Below the pieces are notes generated by a model that saw only the letters and a list, made by a program, of their open reading frames with translations, searched no databases and was not told the DNA's origin. A stretch of 64,000 nt of DNA from Ardenticatenales bacterium (lineage in GTDB: Bacteria > Chloroflexota > Anaerolineae > Promineifilales > Promineifilaceae), in the NCBI GenBank assembly GCA_020634515.1, contig JACKBL010000002.1, forward strand, positions 124,001 through 188,000, in the 5' to 3' direction. Position numbers and translations under genes: made by a program. Within the stretch, counting starts at the first letter, position 1. Every line of letters begins with the position of its first letter. This document shows, in pieces, positions 56,151-63,553 of the stretch.

Positions 56151-56552
56151 ATGAACATGACGCGGGCTGATGACGTACGAACAATCCTGCGGGCTATTAA
56201 CCAGGCCTGGCGGGAAGGACGCGCCGCGGATGCCGGGCGTTATTTGCACGATGACGTGGTGATGGTGATGCCGGATTTTGCCGGCAGAATCCGGGGGCGG
56301 GCGGCTATGGTCGCATCCTGGCAGGATTTCCTGGCGCAAGCCACCCTTGAGGATTTTGCCGAGTCCGAGTACCAGGTAGACGTTGTCGGGACGGCGGCGC
56401 TCGCCTCCTATGCGTTCCAGATTCGCTATGTCATGGAAGGGCAACGCTACCAGGGGCGTGGGCGAGAGGTGTGGGGATTCTCGTTGCAGAATGGGCAATG
56501 GACGGCCGTGTGGCGACTCATGACCGATATGCACGAGGAAGAGATGCCATGA
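56151..56552 (+). CDS. SnoaL-like/NTF2-fold protein
   Basis: 133 residues. RADDVRTILRAINQAWREGR, ADAGRYLHDDVVMVMPDFAG, RIRGRAAMVASWQDFLAQAT and EVWGFSLQNGQWTAVWRLMT follow the helix-sheet pattern of the NTF2-like family (DUF4440/SnoaL). Members bind or transform small molecules; the actual role here is unknown. ATG 56151 is preceded by GAGGGGAG. The stretch between the PPOX gene and this one (56069-56140) contains a hairpin (CTTCCGGGAAGC...ACTTCCCGGAAGC). Confidence 0.8.
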   Translation: MNMTRADDVRTILRAINQAWREGRAADAGRYLHDDVVMVMPDFAGRIRGRAAMVASWQDFLAQATLEDFAESEYQVDVVGTAALASYAFQIRYVMEGQRYQGRGREVWGFSLQNGQWTAVWRLMTDMHEEEMP

Positions 56553-56951
56553 AAGTTGAAAAATCTGGAGATTGGACCCAATTCACGCGCTCAAAGGCCA
56601 ATTTCACCAGAGAACATTGGTCCAATCCAGTTGGGTGCGCGGAACTTTTGTTGATGACCCATAAGCCCATTGCCTCTCACAGAAATACGGGGAACACAAG
56701 TTGTTTCCGCCCGAGTCGAGGGCGTCGCCTGGCGCTGCGCGCCTGGCGCGGAACAGTATTCGCCCCACAAAAATGGTGGTGTCCACAAAAACCCCGCGCA
56801 CCCCAATCCAGTTTAGTAGTTACAAATACAGAACAAATGTGCTATAATTTATGGTGTTGATTATGACCGGCAGACTTTCAAAAACCCCAATCTGATCGTC
56901 ATAAGGCTATCAGTACGCTCAAATCCTATCACAACCCAAGAGGAGAAAAAC
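56553..56951. other. Intergenic region with dispersed repeat
   Basis: Contains a copy of the hairpin repeat: AGATTGGACCCAATTCACGC at about 56571, then GGCCAATTTCACCAGAGAAC and ATTGGTCCAATCC up to 56629. No gene. The last 90 bases become AT-rich (GTGCTATAATTTATGG at about 56840), a plausible promoter for the VOC gene, with TATAAT as the -10 element. Confidence 0.5.
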
Positions 56952-57311
56952 ATGCCTGACCACCAATTTGTACACATCGAATTGTCTTCACGCGATTTGC
57001 ATGAATCCGCAAAATTCTATCAGGCGTTGTTCGGGTGGAATACGCAGGAATACCCGGAGATGAACTATGTCACGTTCGATACCGGCGGGCTGGGCGGCGG
57101 GTTCAATCCCATCAGCGACGGCGTCCCTGCCGGTTCCGTCGTGATCTATGTGTCAACGAACGACATCGACGCTTCGCTGGCGCAGGTGGAGGCGTTGGGT
57201 GGCAGCATCGTAGCCCCCAAGATGCCCGTGCCCGGCGTCGGCGTTATTGCCTGGTTCAAAGATTTAAGTGGGAACCTGCTGGCCCTGTTGCAGCCGGCGG
57301 ACGAGATGTAG
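56952..57311 (+). CDS. VOC-family (glyoxalase-like) protein
   Basis: 119 residues from ATG 56952 with AGAGGAGAAAAAC upstream. A single vicinal-oxygen-chelate module pair: FVHIELSSRDLHESAKFYQA, LFGWNTQEYPEMNYVTFDTG, VVIYVSTNDIDASLAQVEAL and VGVIAWFKDLSGNLLALLQP. Such proteins bind a metal through His/Glu (H8, and E or D in the last strand) and act as lyases, dioxygenases or antibiotic-binding proteins. The specific reaction is not predictable from sequence. A strong terminator follows. Confidence 0.85.
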   Translation: MPDHQFVHIELSSRDLHESAKFYQALFGWNTQEYPEMNYVTFDTGGLGGGFNPISDGVPAGSVVIYVSTNDIDASLAQVEALGGSIVAPKMPVPGVGVIAWFKDLSGNLLALLQPADEM

Positions 57312-57366
57312 CGTACACAGCATTCTCTCTCGCGGCGCCATGCCTGGCGGAGAACCGAAGGTGAAG

Positions 57367-57398
57367 GACGCCGCGCCCGCCGGGTGCGGCGTTCTGTT
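57367..57398 (+). terminator. Rho-independent terminator after VOC gene
   Basis: GACGCCGCGCCC pairs with GGGTGCGGCGTT (about 12 pairs including G-T pairs) around a three-base loop, followed by CTGTTTT. It lies between two convergent genes and probably serves the plus-strand gene. Confidence 0.75.
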
Positions 57399-57410
57399 TT
57401 CGGGCGGTGG

Positions 57411-58259
57411 TCAGCGGGGATAGACGAGGATCACCGTGGGGACGGCCACCATCGCGCCCACGCCTTCCGCCGGGTCGGCCAGCAGCAGGCCCGTGGATGT
57501 GCCGCCATCCAGGTTGAGGGCGCGATCCAGGTCCAGGTCGCCGCGCAGCAAGTATTCGCTGAGGCCATGTAGCGTGAAGCTGCCCCAGCCGGCGGCCAGC
57601 AGCAACAGCCGTCCTTGCCGATCCTGGGCGATGACGCCGCGGCGCGAGGGGCGGCCATCTTCGTCCGGGTAGCCGGGTTGTCCGCCCGGCTTGATGAGCA
57701 TGGGGAAGGATTGGAGGGCGGCGCGCAGGGGTTCGGCGGGGTCGTAGGGCTGCTCTGCCAGCCAGCGTAATTCGGGGCCGTGGGGGGGGATGGCGAACAT
57801 GCCGGCAAAATCCCCATAACTGACCCCGCTCGCCTCCCCATCCACCACAATCAGCCCCGTAGCCATAAACTCCGGCGTAAAATATCCCCCATTCATCACC
57901 ACCAACGCCCCCGTCTCCGCCTGCCAGTCCGACAGCGTTTGTGGCTCCCCCGCATGGTAGGCAATATCGAAACGAAACCGCGCCGGCTCCAGGCGCAGCA
58001 GATAAAGCTGCTCGTAAGGGTGTCCATCGTCGGTAAGGAGAAAAATGATGCGCCGTTCCAATCCGGGTTGCAAGGCTTCCCAGCCGGTGTCCGGCAGCAG
58101 TGGCGGCGGCGTCGGCGTGGCCGGTGGCGGTGGCGGCGAGGGCGTGGCGGCGGGCGTCGGCGTAGGCGGAAGGGGCGTTTGCCCGCTGCACCCTATCAGC
58201 AGCAGCAGCGTTAGGAGAATACCCCAGGCGTATCGGGAAACAAAGCAGTGACGCCGCAT
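57411..58259 (-). CDS. Phosphodiester glycosidase (NAGPA-domain) lipoprotein
   Basis: 282 residues. A lipoprotein signal peptide ending LLTLLLLIGCSGQ gives Cys at about 24 for lipidation, followed by a Thr/Pro linker. The NAGPA-type domain shows VVMNGGYFTPEFMATGLIVV, GMFAIPPHG, RRGVIAQDRQGRLLLLAAGW and LDRALNLDGGTSTGLLLADP; the NGGYF and NLDGGTS motifs are typical. Family members hydrolyse GlcNAc-1-phosphodiester linkages or act on cell-wall and exopolysaccharide phosphodiesters. It is membrane-attached on the outside. It is a single gene, converging with the VOC gene. Confidence 0.85.
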   Translation of the reverse strand: MRRHCFVSRYAWGILLTLLLLIGCSGQTPLPPTPTPAATPSPPPPPATPTPPPLLPDTGWEALQPGLERRIIFLLTDDGHPYEQLYLLRLEPARFRFDIAYHAGEPQTLSDWQAETGALVVMNGGYFTPEFMATGLIVVDGEASGVSYGDFAGMFAIPPHGPELRWLAEQPYDPAEPLRAALQSFPMLIKPGGQPGYPDEDGRPSRRGVIAQDRQGRLLLLAAGWGSFTLHGLSEYLLRGDLDLDRALNLDGGTSTGLLLADPAEGVGAMVAVPTVILVYPR

Positions 58260-58281
58260 GTTGTTATCCGTTTACATCCGG

Positions 58282-58947
58282 TCAAGAAGCGGGAATGGAC
58301 AATGGCTCCAGTGTGATGCGCGTGCGATGCACGCGAATCGTCTGTGGGTCCAGTTCCAGCGCCTGGGCTACCTCATCGGGGCGACCGGTCTGCGAAGGTT
58401 GCAGCGCCAGGCGCATTTCCAATCGGGGCGACCCATCCGCTGCCGGCATCACTTCCAATTCATAAATGAGCGGGCGCAGGTCGTATTCCTTCTCCCGTCG
58501 TTCGCGTGGCAGCGTGGCTGCCGCCAGCAGCGCCGCCACGCGCCGGCGCAGTTCGGTGTCGTCAACGGATTGCAGCAGCGTTACCTCGTAGGTCGCATCC
58601 AGGGTGCGCGTTTGCAGCGGCGGCTCAGAAATCGGCACTTCCACGACCTCTTGAACGAGGATGCCTGGAGCCATGCGGGCGACGAGTTGCACCTGGGCGG
58701 CGGCGGGGTCCACGGCTTCTTGCAGCCAGATGTCCACCATCTCGCAGTCGCTGGTAAAGCCCAGCGGCAGGGCCGTGGCTAACTGCATTCGGGGGCGCTT
58801 GTTGAAGCCCTGGGTGTAGGCGATGGGCAGGCGGGCGCGGTTGAAGGCGCGTTCTAGCGTGCGCGCCAGGTCGAGGTGGCCGATGTAGCGCGTCGGCCCG
58901 ACTTTGCTGAAACGGATGCGGAGGCGTTGGACGTAGTTTGCTTGCAT
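58282..58947 (-). CDS. TIGR03936-type radical-SAM-associated protein (DUF2344)
   Basis: 221 residues from ATG 58947 (MQANYVQRLRIRFSKVGPTR). YIGHLDLARTLERAFNRARL, YTQGFNKRPRMQLATALPLG and FTSDCEMVDIWLQEAVDP are characteristic of the DUF2344 protein that accompanies, or is fused to, a B12-binding radical-SAM protein in many bacteria, often in ribosome/tRNA-related neighbourhoods. The radical-SAM partner is not in this window. Function is not established; RNA modification is often suspected. Confidence 0.85.
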   Translation of the reverse strand: MQANYVQRLRIRFSKVGPTRYIGHLDLARTLERAFNRARLPIAYTQGFNKRPRMQLATALPLGFTSDCEMVDIWLQEAVDPAAAQVQLVARMAPGILVQEVVEVPISEPPLQTRTLDATYEVTLLQSVDDTELRRRVAALLAAATLPRERREKEYDLRPLIYELEVMPAADGSPRLEMRLALQPSQTGRPDEVAQALELDPQTIRVHRTRITLEPLSIPAS

Positions 58948-59026
58948 GGTGGGCAGTTGTGATAGGCGACGGCACACCGGTTGGGATGGCCGTTGGGTGG
59001 TCGTTGAATGGCGCTTGTTCCCGCCA

Positions 59027-59059
59027 AGATTGGTTCATTCTCCAAGAATGAACCAATCT
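59027..59059. repeat. Perfect 15-bp hairpin of the dispersed repeat family
   Basis: AGATTGGTTCATTCT (59027-59041) pairs with AGAATGAACCAATCT (59045-59059) around a CCA loop, and a further partial copy follows at 59060-59070. It lies between divergent genes, so it is more likely a mobile repeat than a terminator. It is the cleanest member of the family. Confidence 0.75.
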
Positions 59060-59174
59060 CTCCAAGATTGTAGCGTTTGCCCGTAGCCCGCGCCACCGTC
59101 AACCATCAATCGCCAACTGTGAACGACCAATGCCATGACTACCATCCAGTTGTCGCTCGTTATACAATTCGGCC

Positions 59175-60752
59175 ATGTTTAAGAGGAAAATGACAACGTT
59201 TATTGTGGTTTGTAGCCTGGGACTGGCCCTGATTGTGGGTGGCTGCGCGCCGCCCGCCACGGAGACGCCGCCCGTTACGGTGGTGCTGTTGGCGCAGATT
59301 CCCACGCCGCCGATCACGCCCGCGGGCGCGCAGTCGCCGCCGCTGCCGTTGACGGCGACCATTGTGCCGACGCCGACGCCGGTTCCGCTGCGGCTGCCGA
59401 CGTATGAGGGCGTTCCCACACCAGACCCGCCGCGCGTGGTAAATGCCGGCACGGGCGGGGAACTGACCACACACGAAGTCACCGTTGGCGAGACCCTGGG
59501 GTACATCGCCGCCGCCTATGGGACCACCGTGGAAGCCTTGATGGATCTGAACGGACTGGGCGAGGCGGACTTGCTGTACGTGGGACAGGCGCTGCAAGTG
59601 CCGGGCGCGCCGGCGATCATCGCTCCCAATACCAAGCTCATCCCGGACAGCGAACTCGTGTACGGACCGGGCGCGCGCGACTTTAGCCTCGTGGGCACGC
59701 TGACGCGCTTTAATGGCTTTCTGCCCTATTACAGTGAGGACGTGGAAGGGGAGTTGCTCACCGGACCGAAGATCGTGCAGTTGGTGGCGGACCGTTTTCG
59801 CGTGAATCCGCGGCTGCTGCTGGCGGTGCTGGAGTATCGCTCTGGTTGGGTGACGCAGCGGACAGTCACCCAGCCGCAGACGCCGATGGGCTATGGGAAG
59901 GCGGGGTATGAGGGGCTGTATCGCCAGTTGTCGTGGGCGGCAAATTTGCTCAACTGGGGGTACTATGGCACGCAGGAGGGGGGATTGCACAGTTTTACGC
60001 TGGCGGATGGGACGCGGGTGGGTTTTGCGGGGGATGTGAATGCCGGCACAATCGGCGTGCAACTCCTCTTTGGCTCAGGGGATACGGCTACCTACGAAAG
60101 CTGGTTGCGCGACATCGGTCCGCAAGGCTTCTTCAGCGTCTACCAGCGACTATTTGGCAATCCATTCGCCTACACCGTCGATCCATTGTGGCCGCCGGAC
60201 CTGGCGCAGCCCGCGCTGCGGCTGCCGTGGGCGGCGGGGGAGACGTGGTATTTCACCGGCGGGCCGCACGGAGGCTGGGCTTCCGGTTCCGCCTGGGCGG
60301 CGCTGGATTTTGTGCCCACGAGCGAGCAGTTGGGCTGCTACCCGTCGGATGCCTGGGTGCGGGCGATGGCGGATGGCGTGGTGGCGCGTGCGGACAAGGG
60401 GGCGGTGGTGTTGGACCTGGATGGAGATGGGTATGTGGGAACCGGCTGGGCGATTCATTATATGCATGTGGAGAGCCGGGAGCGGGTGAATGCCGGCATT
60501 TTCGTCCACGCCGGCGATCCCCTGGGCCATCCCTCTTGCGAAGGCGGCTTCTCCAACGGAACCCACGTCCACATCGCCCGCACCTACAATGGCCGCTGGG
60601 TCTCTGCCGACGGCCCGATCCCCTTTGACCTGGGCGGCTGGTCGTCGCGCGGGCTGGGGCGCGAATACGATGGCCTGCTCACGCGCGGCGACGACGTGCG
60701 CGAAGCCTGCGAATGCCGCGAATCCACGAATGCGATCACGGCGGAACCGTGA
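59175..60752 (+). CDS. LysM/M23-like lipoprotein
   Basis: 525 residues. A lipoprotein signal (VVCSLGLALIVGGCAPP) places the lipidated Cys at about 24. A Thr/Pro linker leads to a LysM domain (HEVTVGETLGYIAAAYGTTV, ending LLYVGQALQVPG), a middle domain (VADRFRVNPRLLLAVLEYRS, LLNWGYYGTQEGGLHSFTLA), and a C-terminal part resembling M23 (LytM) peptidases: PHGGWASGSAWAALDFVPTS, MADGVVARADKGAVVLDLDG, GWAIHYMHVESRERVNAGIF and NGTHVHIARTYNGRWV. The HxH and LDF motifs are compatible with a zinc site, but the first His-x(3)-Asp is altered, so activity is uncertain. It is probably involved in cell-wall maintenance outside the membrane. Confidence 0.82.
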   Translation: MFKRKMTTFIVVCSLGLALIVGGCAPPATETPPVTVVLLAQIPTPPITPAGAQSPPLPLTATIVPTPTPVPLRLPTYEGVPTPDPPRVVNAGTGGELTTHEVTVGETLGYIAAAYGTTVEALMDLNGLGEADLLYVGQALQVPGAPAIIAPNTKLIPDSELVYGPGARDFSLVGTLTRFNGFLPYYSEDVEGELLTGPKIVQLVADRFRVNPRLLLAVLEYRSGWVTQRTVTQPQTPMGYGKAGYEGLYRQLSWAANLLNWGYYGTQEGGLHSFTLADGTRVGFAGDVNAGTIGVQLLFGSGDTATYESWLRDIGPQGFFSVYQRLFGNPFAYTVDPLWPPDLAQPALRLPWAAGETWYFTGGPHGGWASGSAWAALDFVPTSEQLGCYPSDAWVRAMADGVVARADKGAVVLDLDGDGYVGTGWAIHYMHVESRERVNAGIFVHAGDPLGHPSCEGGFSNGTHVHIARTYNGRWVSADGPIPFDLGGWSSRGLGREYDGLLTRGDDVREACECRESTNAITAEP

Positions 60753-60762
60753 GATGGTGATC

Positions 60763-60789
60763 AGTGGGTAGTGGTCAGTGGGTAGTGGA
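60763..60789. repeat. Short run of the GTGGTCAGTGGGTA minisatellite
   Basis: About two copies of the unit seen at 40143-40213. It forms the last codons and stop of the minus-strand enoyl-CoA hydratase gene, whose final residues (TDDSTPSTTH) are encoded by repeat-type sequence. Confidence 0.75.
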
Positions 60790-61632
60790 TGGCGTGGAGT
60801 CGTCCGTTTTCCGTTTCCCGTTTTCCGTTGATTGTTGCTTGTTGGAAGGAAACGCCGCCTTCCGCTTTTCCCGCAGCCCGGCCACGCCCGCGGCCATGTC
60901 CACCGAGAAGAAACCCAGCATTTCCAGCGCCAGCGAATGGTCGAAAATCGGTCCTGCCTGCAACAGCCACTGGTTTAGTGCCCGCTTGGTGAATTTGATC
61001 GCGTGGCGCGGCCCTGTCGCCAGGTCCATCGCCACCGCCATTGCCTTTTCCAGCAGGTCCGCGTCGGGCACGCACAGGCTTACCAACCCCATCCGCTCCG
61101 CCGCTTCCCCGCTGACAAAATCGCTCGTCATCAGGTAATATTTGGACTTAGCCATGCCGCACAGCAGCGGCCAGATGATGGCGGCATGGTCGCCGGCGGC
61201 CACGCCCATGCGCACGTGCCCATCCGCCAGGCGTGCGCTGGCGGCGGCAATGCTGATGTCGGCCAGCAGCGCCACCACCAGTCCCGCGCCCACCGCCGCG
61301 CCATTGATGGCGGAGATGATCGGTTTCTGGCAGTGGAGCATGTTGTAAACCAGGTCGCGCGCTTCATCCAGGATGCGCGTGATCTCCTCGTAATTTTGAT
61401 ACGCATTCTCCACCAGTTTCAGGTCGCCGCCGGCGGAAAAAGCGCGCCCCGCGCCCGTGATCACGGCCACGGTAACTTCCGGGTCGGCGTCAATGGTGTG
61501 CCAGAGGGCGACCAGCTCCGTGTGCAGGCGGGCGTCGGCGGCGTTGAGGACTTCGGGCCGGTTGAGCGTGATCCAGAGGATGCCGTGTTCGCGTTTTTCA
61601 AATAGAATGTGCTCGTATTCGTGGTAATTCAT
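60775..61632 (-). CDS. Enoyl-CoA hydratase/isomerase family protein
   Basis: 285 residues of the crotonase fold. HGILWITLNRPEVLNAADAR, VAVITGAGRAFSAGGDLKLV (first oxyanion-hole segment), PIISAINGAAVGAGLVVALL and ADISIAAASARLADGHVRMG are typical. The usual catalytic Glu positions appear changed (VAAGDHAAI), so it may be a related hydratase, isomerase or hydrolase rather than classical enoyl-CoA hydratase. The last about 20 residues (NKQQSTENGKRKTDDSTP...) do not belong to the family and come from the minisatellite region. It is divergent from the RNase H gene 17 bases away, so the two share a small promoter region. Confidence 0.88.
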   Translation of the reverse strand: MNYHEYEHILFEKREHGILWITLNRPEVLNAADARLHTELVALWHTIDADPEVTVAVITGAGRAFSAGGDLKLVENAYQNYEEITRILDEARDLVYNMLHCQKPIISAINGAAVGAGLVVALLADISIAAASARLADGHVRMGVAAGDHAAIIWPLLCGMAKSKYYLMTSDFVSGEAAERMGLVSLCVPDADLLEKAMAVAMDLATGPRHAIKFTKRALNQWLLQAGPIFDHSLALEMLGFFSVDMAAGVAGLREKRKAAFPSNKQQSTENGKRKTDDSTPSTTH

Positions 61633-61649
61633 AATTTGCTCCGGGCAGG

Positions 61650-62546
61650 ATGATGCAAGAGACCAAAGAAAATGTTGTGATTTATACAGATGGCGGCGCG
61701 GACCCCAATCCGGGGATTGGCGGTTGGGCGGCGATATTGCGGTTTGGCCGGCATGAGAAGGTGTTGACGGGACATGACCCGAATACGACCAATAACCGCA
61801 TGGAATTGCAGGCGGCGATTGCCGCGTTGCAGGCGTTGAAGCGTCCCTGCCAGGTGGAATTGTACACGGATTCGGAGTATTTGCGGCGGGGGATTACGGA
61901 GTGGATTACGACGTGGGCGGCGAAGGGGTGGAAGCGGGGGAACAAACCGGTTCCCAATGCGGACTTATGGCAGGTTTTGTGGGAGTTGGCGCAGGCGCAT
62001 GAGATTGAGTGGCATTGGGTGCGGGGACATGCCGGCATTTCCCACAACGAGCGCGTGGATGAACTGGCGAGACAGGCGCGGCTATCTATCACCCCCGCCG
62101 CCGCGCTCGACCCCCACGCCCCCCGCCTCTACGTGCGCGCCGCCTGCAAAGGCAACCCCGGACCTGGCGGATGGGGTGTCGTGCTGGAAGAAGGCGCGGA
62201 CACACGGCAACTGAGTGGTTCCGCGCCGCGCACGACCAATAACCGCATGGAGCTAATGGGTGCGTTGGAAGGGTTGGCGCTGCTGCCGACGGGGACCAAC
62301 CTGCACCTGTTCACCACGTCCGATTACCTGTTTCAAGGGGCAACACGGTGGATCAAGGGGTGGCGTCTGCGCGACTGGCACAAGAAGGACGGCCAGCCGA
62401 TTGCCAATGCGGATTTATGGCAGGCGCTGGACCAACGCAGCCGCGACTATCATATTCACTGGGTCAACGCGAAGGGGGCGGAGGAGATGCCGGAGGGGCT
62501 GCAGGAGGCGTCCAGGTTGGCCCAGGGGGCTATTGAGATGGCCTGA
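61650..62546 (+). CDS. rnhA: Tandem ribonuclease H protein, second domain degenerate
   Basis: 298 residues. Domain 1 (about 7-145) is a complete RNase HI with the DEDD residues D14 (IYTDGG), E52 (NNRMEL), D74 (LYTDSE) and D137 (NERVDELA), plus the basic handle GWKRGNKP and VRGHAGI; it removes RNA from RNA-DNA hybrids. Domain 2 (about 158-295) is a clear repeat of domain 1 (GNPGPGGWGVVL, TTNNRMELMGALEGL, IANADLWQAL), but D14 is R163, D74 is T223, and the HAGI...D137 region is lost; only E201 remains. Domain 2 may help substrate binding. RNase HI of this kind is usually one domain of about 150 residues. The start (ATG 61650 or 61653) leaves 17 bases to the divergent hydratase gene. Confidence 0.92.
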   Translation: MMQETKENVVIYTDGGADPNPGIGGWAAILRFGRHEKVLTGHDPNTTNNRMELQAAIAALQALKRPCQVELYTDSEYLRRGITEWITTWAAKGWKRGNKPVPNADLWQVLWELAQAHEIEWHWVRGHAGISHNERVDELARQARLSITPAAALDPHAPRLYVRAACKGNPGPGGWGVVLEEGADTRQLSGSAPRTTNNRMELMGALEGLALLPTGTNLHLFTTSDYLFQGATRWIKGWRLRDWHKKDGQPIANADLWQALDQRSRDYHIHWVNAKGAEEMPEGLQEASRLAQGAIEMA

Positions 62547-62548
62547 CC

Positions 62549-62767
62549 TCATCCTTTTTGTTCGCGCAGGTATTGGCAGGTGGCATGGAGCAGGCCGAAG
62601 TCGCCTAATGCCGGCATCAACTCCATCACATCCAGTACGCGAAAAACCTTGCCATCGAAGGCCACCTCGTCCCCCACTCGTGGCTGCCGCCTCATATTGA
62701 TGACTGCTCCCGGATGTTTCCGCCCCAAAACGACATAACTGACCTTGTAGTTAACCGATTCACTCAT
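62549..62767 (-). CDS. Small conserved-looking protein of unknown function
   Basis: 72 residues from ATG 62767 (MSESVNYKVSYVVLGRKHPG). The pattern AVINMRRQPRVGDEVAFDGK and FRVLDVMELMPALG suggests a small beta-barrel similar to bacterial 'RVGD' adaptor-like domains, but I do not recognise a family. The stop is two bases from the RNase H stop (converging). A longer reading from 62806 adds 13 residues of poor quality. Confidence 0.6.
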   Translation of the reverse strand: MSESVNYKVSYVVLGRKHPGAVINMRRQPRVGDEVAFDGKVFRVLDVMELMPALGDFGLLHATCQYLREQKG

Positions 62768-63163
62768 GCCACATCCTGCCTTGTCTGATCCCGAATCGCT
62801 ACCCAACCTAACCTATGTGTCGCGGCCCGCGGATTTCCTGCGACGACTGCACGCGCTTGTAGACGCCCTTTTCACGGCACAGCACCCGCAAAAGCGGGTC
62901 GCACCTGAATAGTCGCCGTAGCGCGTCAAAACGCCAGGTCAACAACTGTCGTGGATACACTGTTACATATGAACGTTTACGTCGGCAAACCGGCACACGT
63001 AGGTAATTCTTCCCATTTTACCGGAAGTTGCGCGGATTGTCAGCCACAAAATTCGCCCAATTTTCCCTAGATGATAAGCCGCGCAGCCACGAAAAGCATC
63101 ACCCGCGTGGTTGTGAAAGTGTTGACCATTTTTGCGGTTGCTGCTAGAATTTTGTTCTGCCAT
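62768..63163. other. Intergenic region before tRNA
   Basis: No gene I can support. A 62-codon minus-strand frame at 62808-62996 has Arg/Cys-rich sequence without family character. The promoter for the tRNA probably lies at 63110-63160. Confidence 0.4.
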
Positions 63164-63247
<84 letters not shown>

Positions 63248-63252
63248 CTATG

Positions 63253-63290
63253 ACAGCCCAGCCACCATTGCCTGGGCTGTTTTGTTTTGT
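63253..63290 (+). terminator. Rho-independent terminator after tRNA-Leu
   Basis: ACAGCCCAG (63253-63261) pairs with CTGGGCTGT (63272-63280), followed by TTTGTTTTGT. It lies six bases after the tRNA. Confidence 0.9.
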
Positions 63291-63553
63291 ATCGCGCCAG
63301 TTCCTTTTTCTTCATTGTGTGTGACCATTCCGGTAGGCTCGCCGGATGTCCTCGAAAACAGACCGTAACAAGCAAAATCGTACGGGTCTTGCCGATCGGC
63401 GGAATGGTCACTTCTGGTTTGAGAAAATAGGCACAATTTGTATAATGGGCGGTATTCTGGTGGTCTTGTGCGACCGCCTGCTGCTGTCGAAATGCCAGTT
63501 CACGTCATTTTGCGTCAAGTGTCGATACGACGTAAACCTTGGGGAAACAGGTT

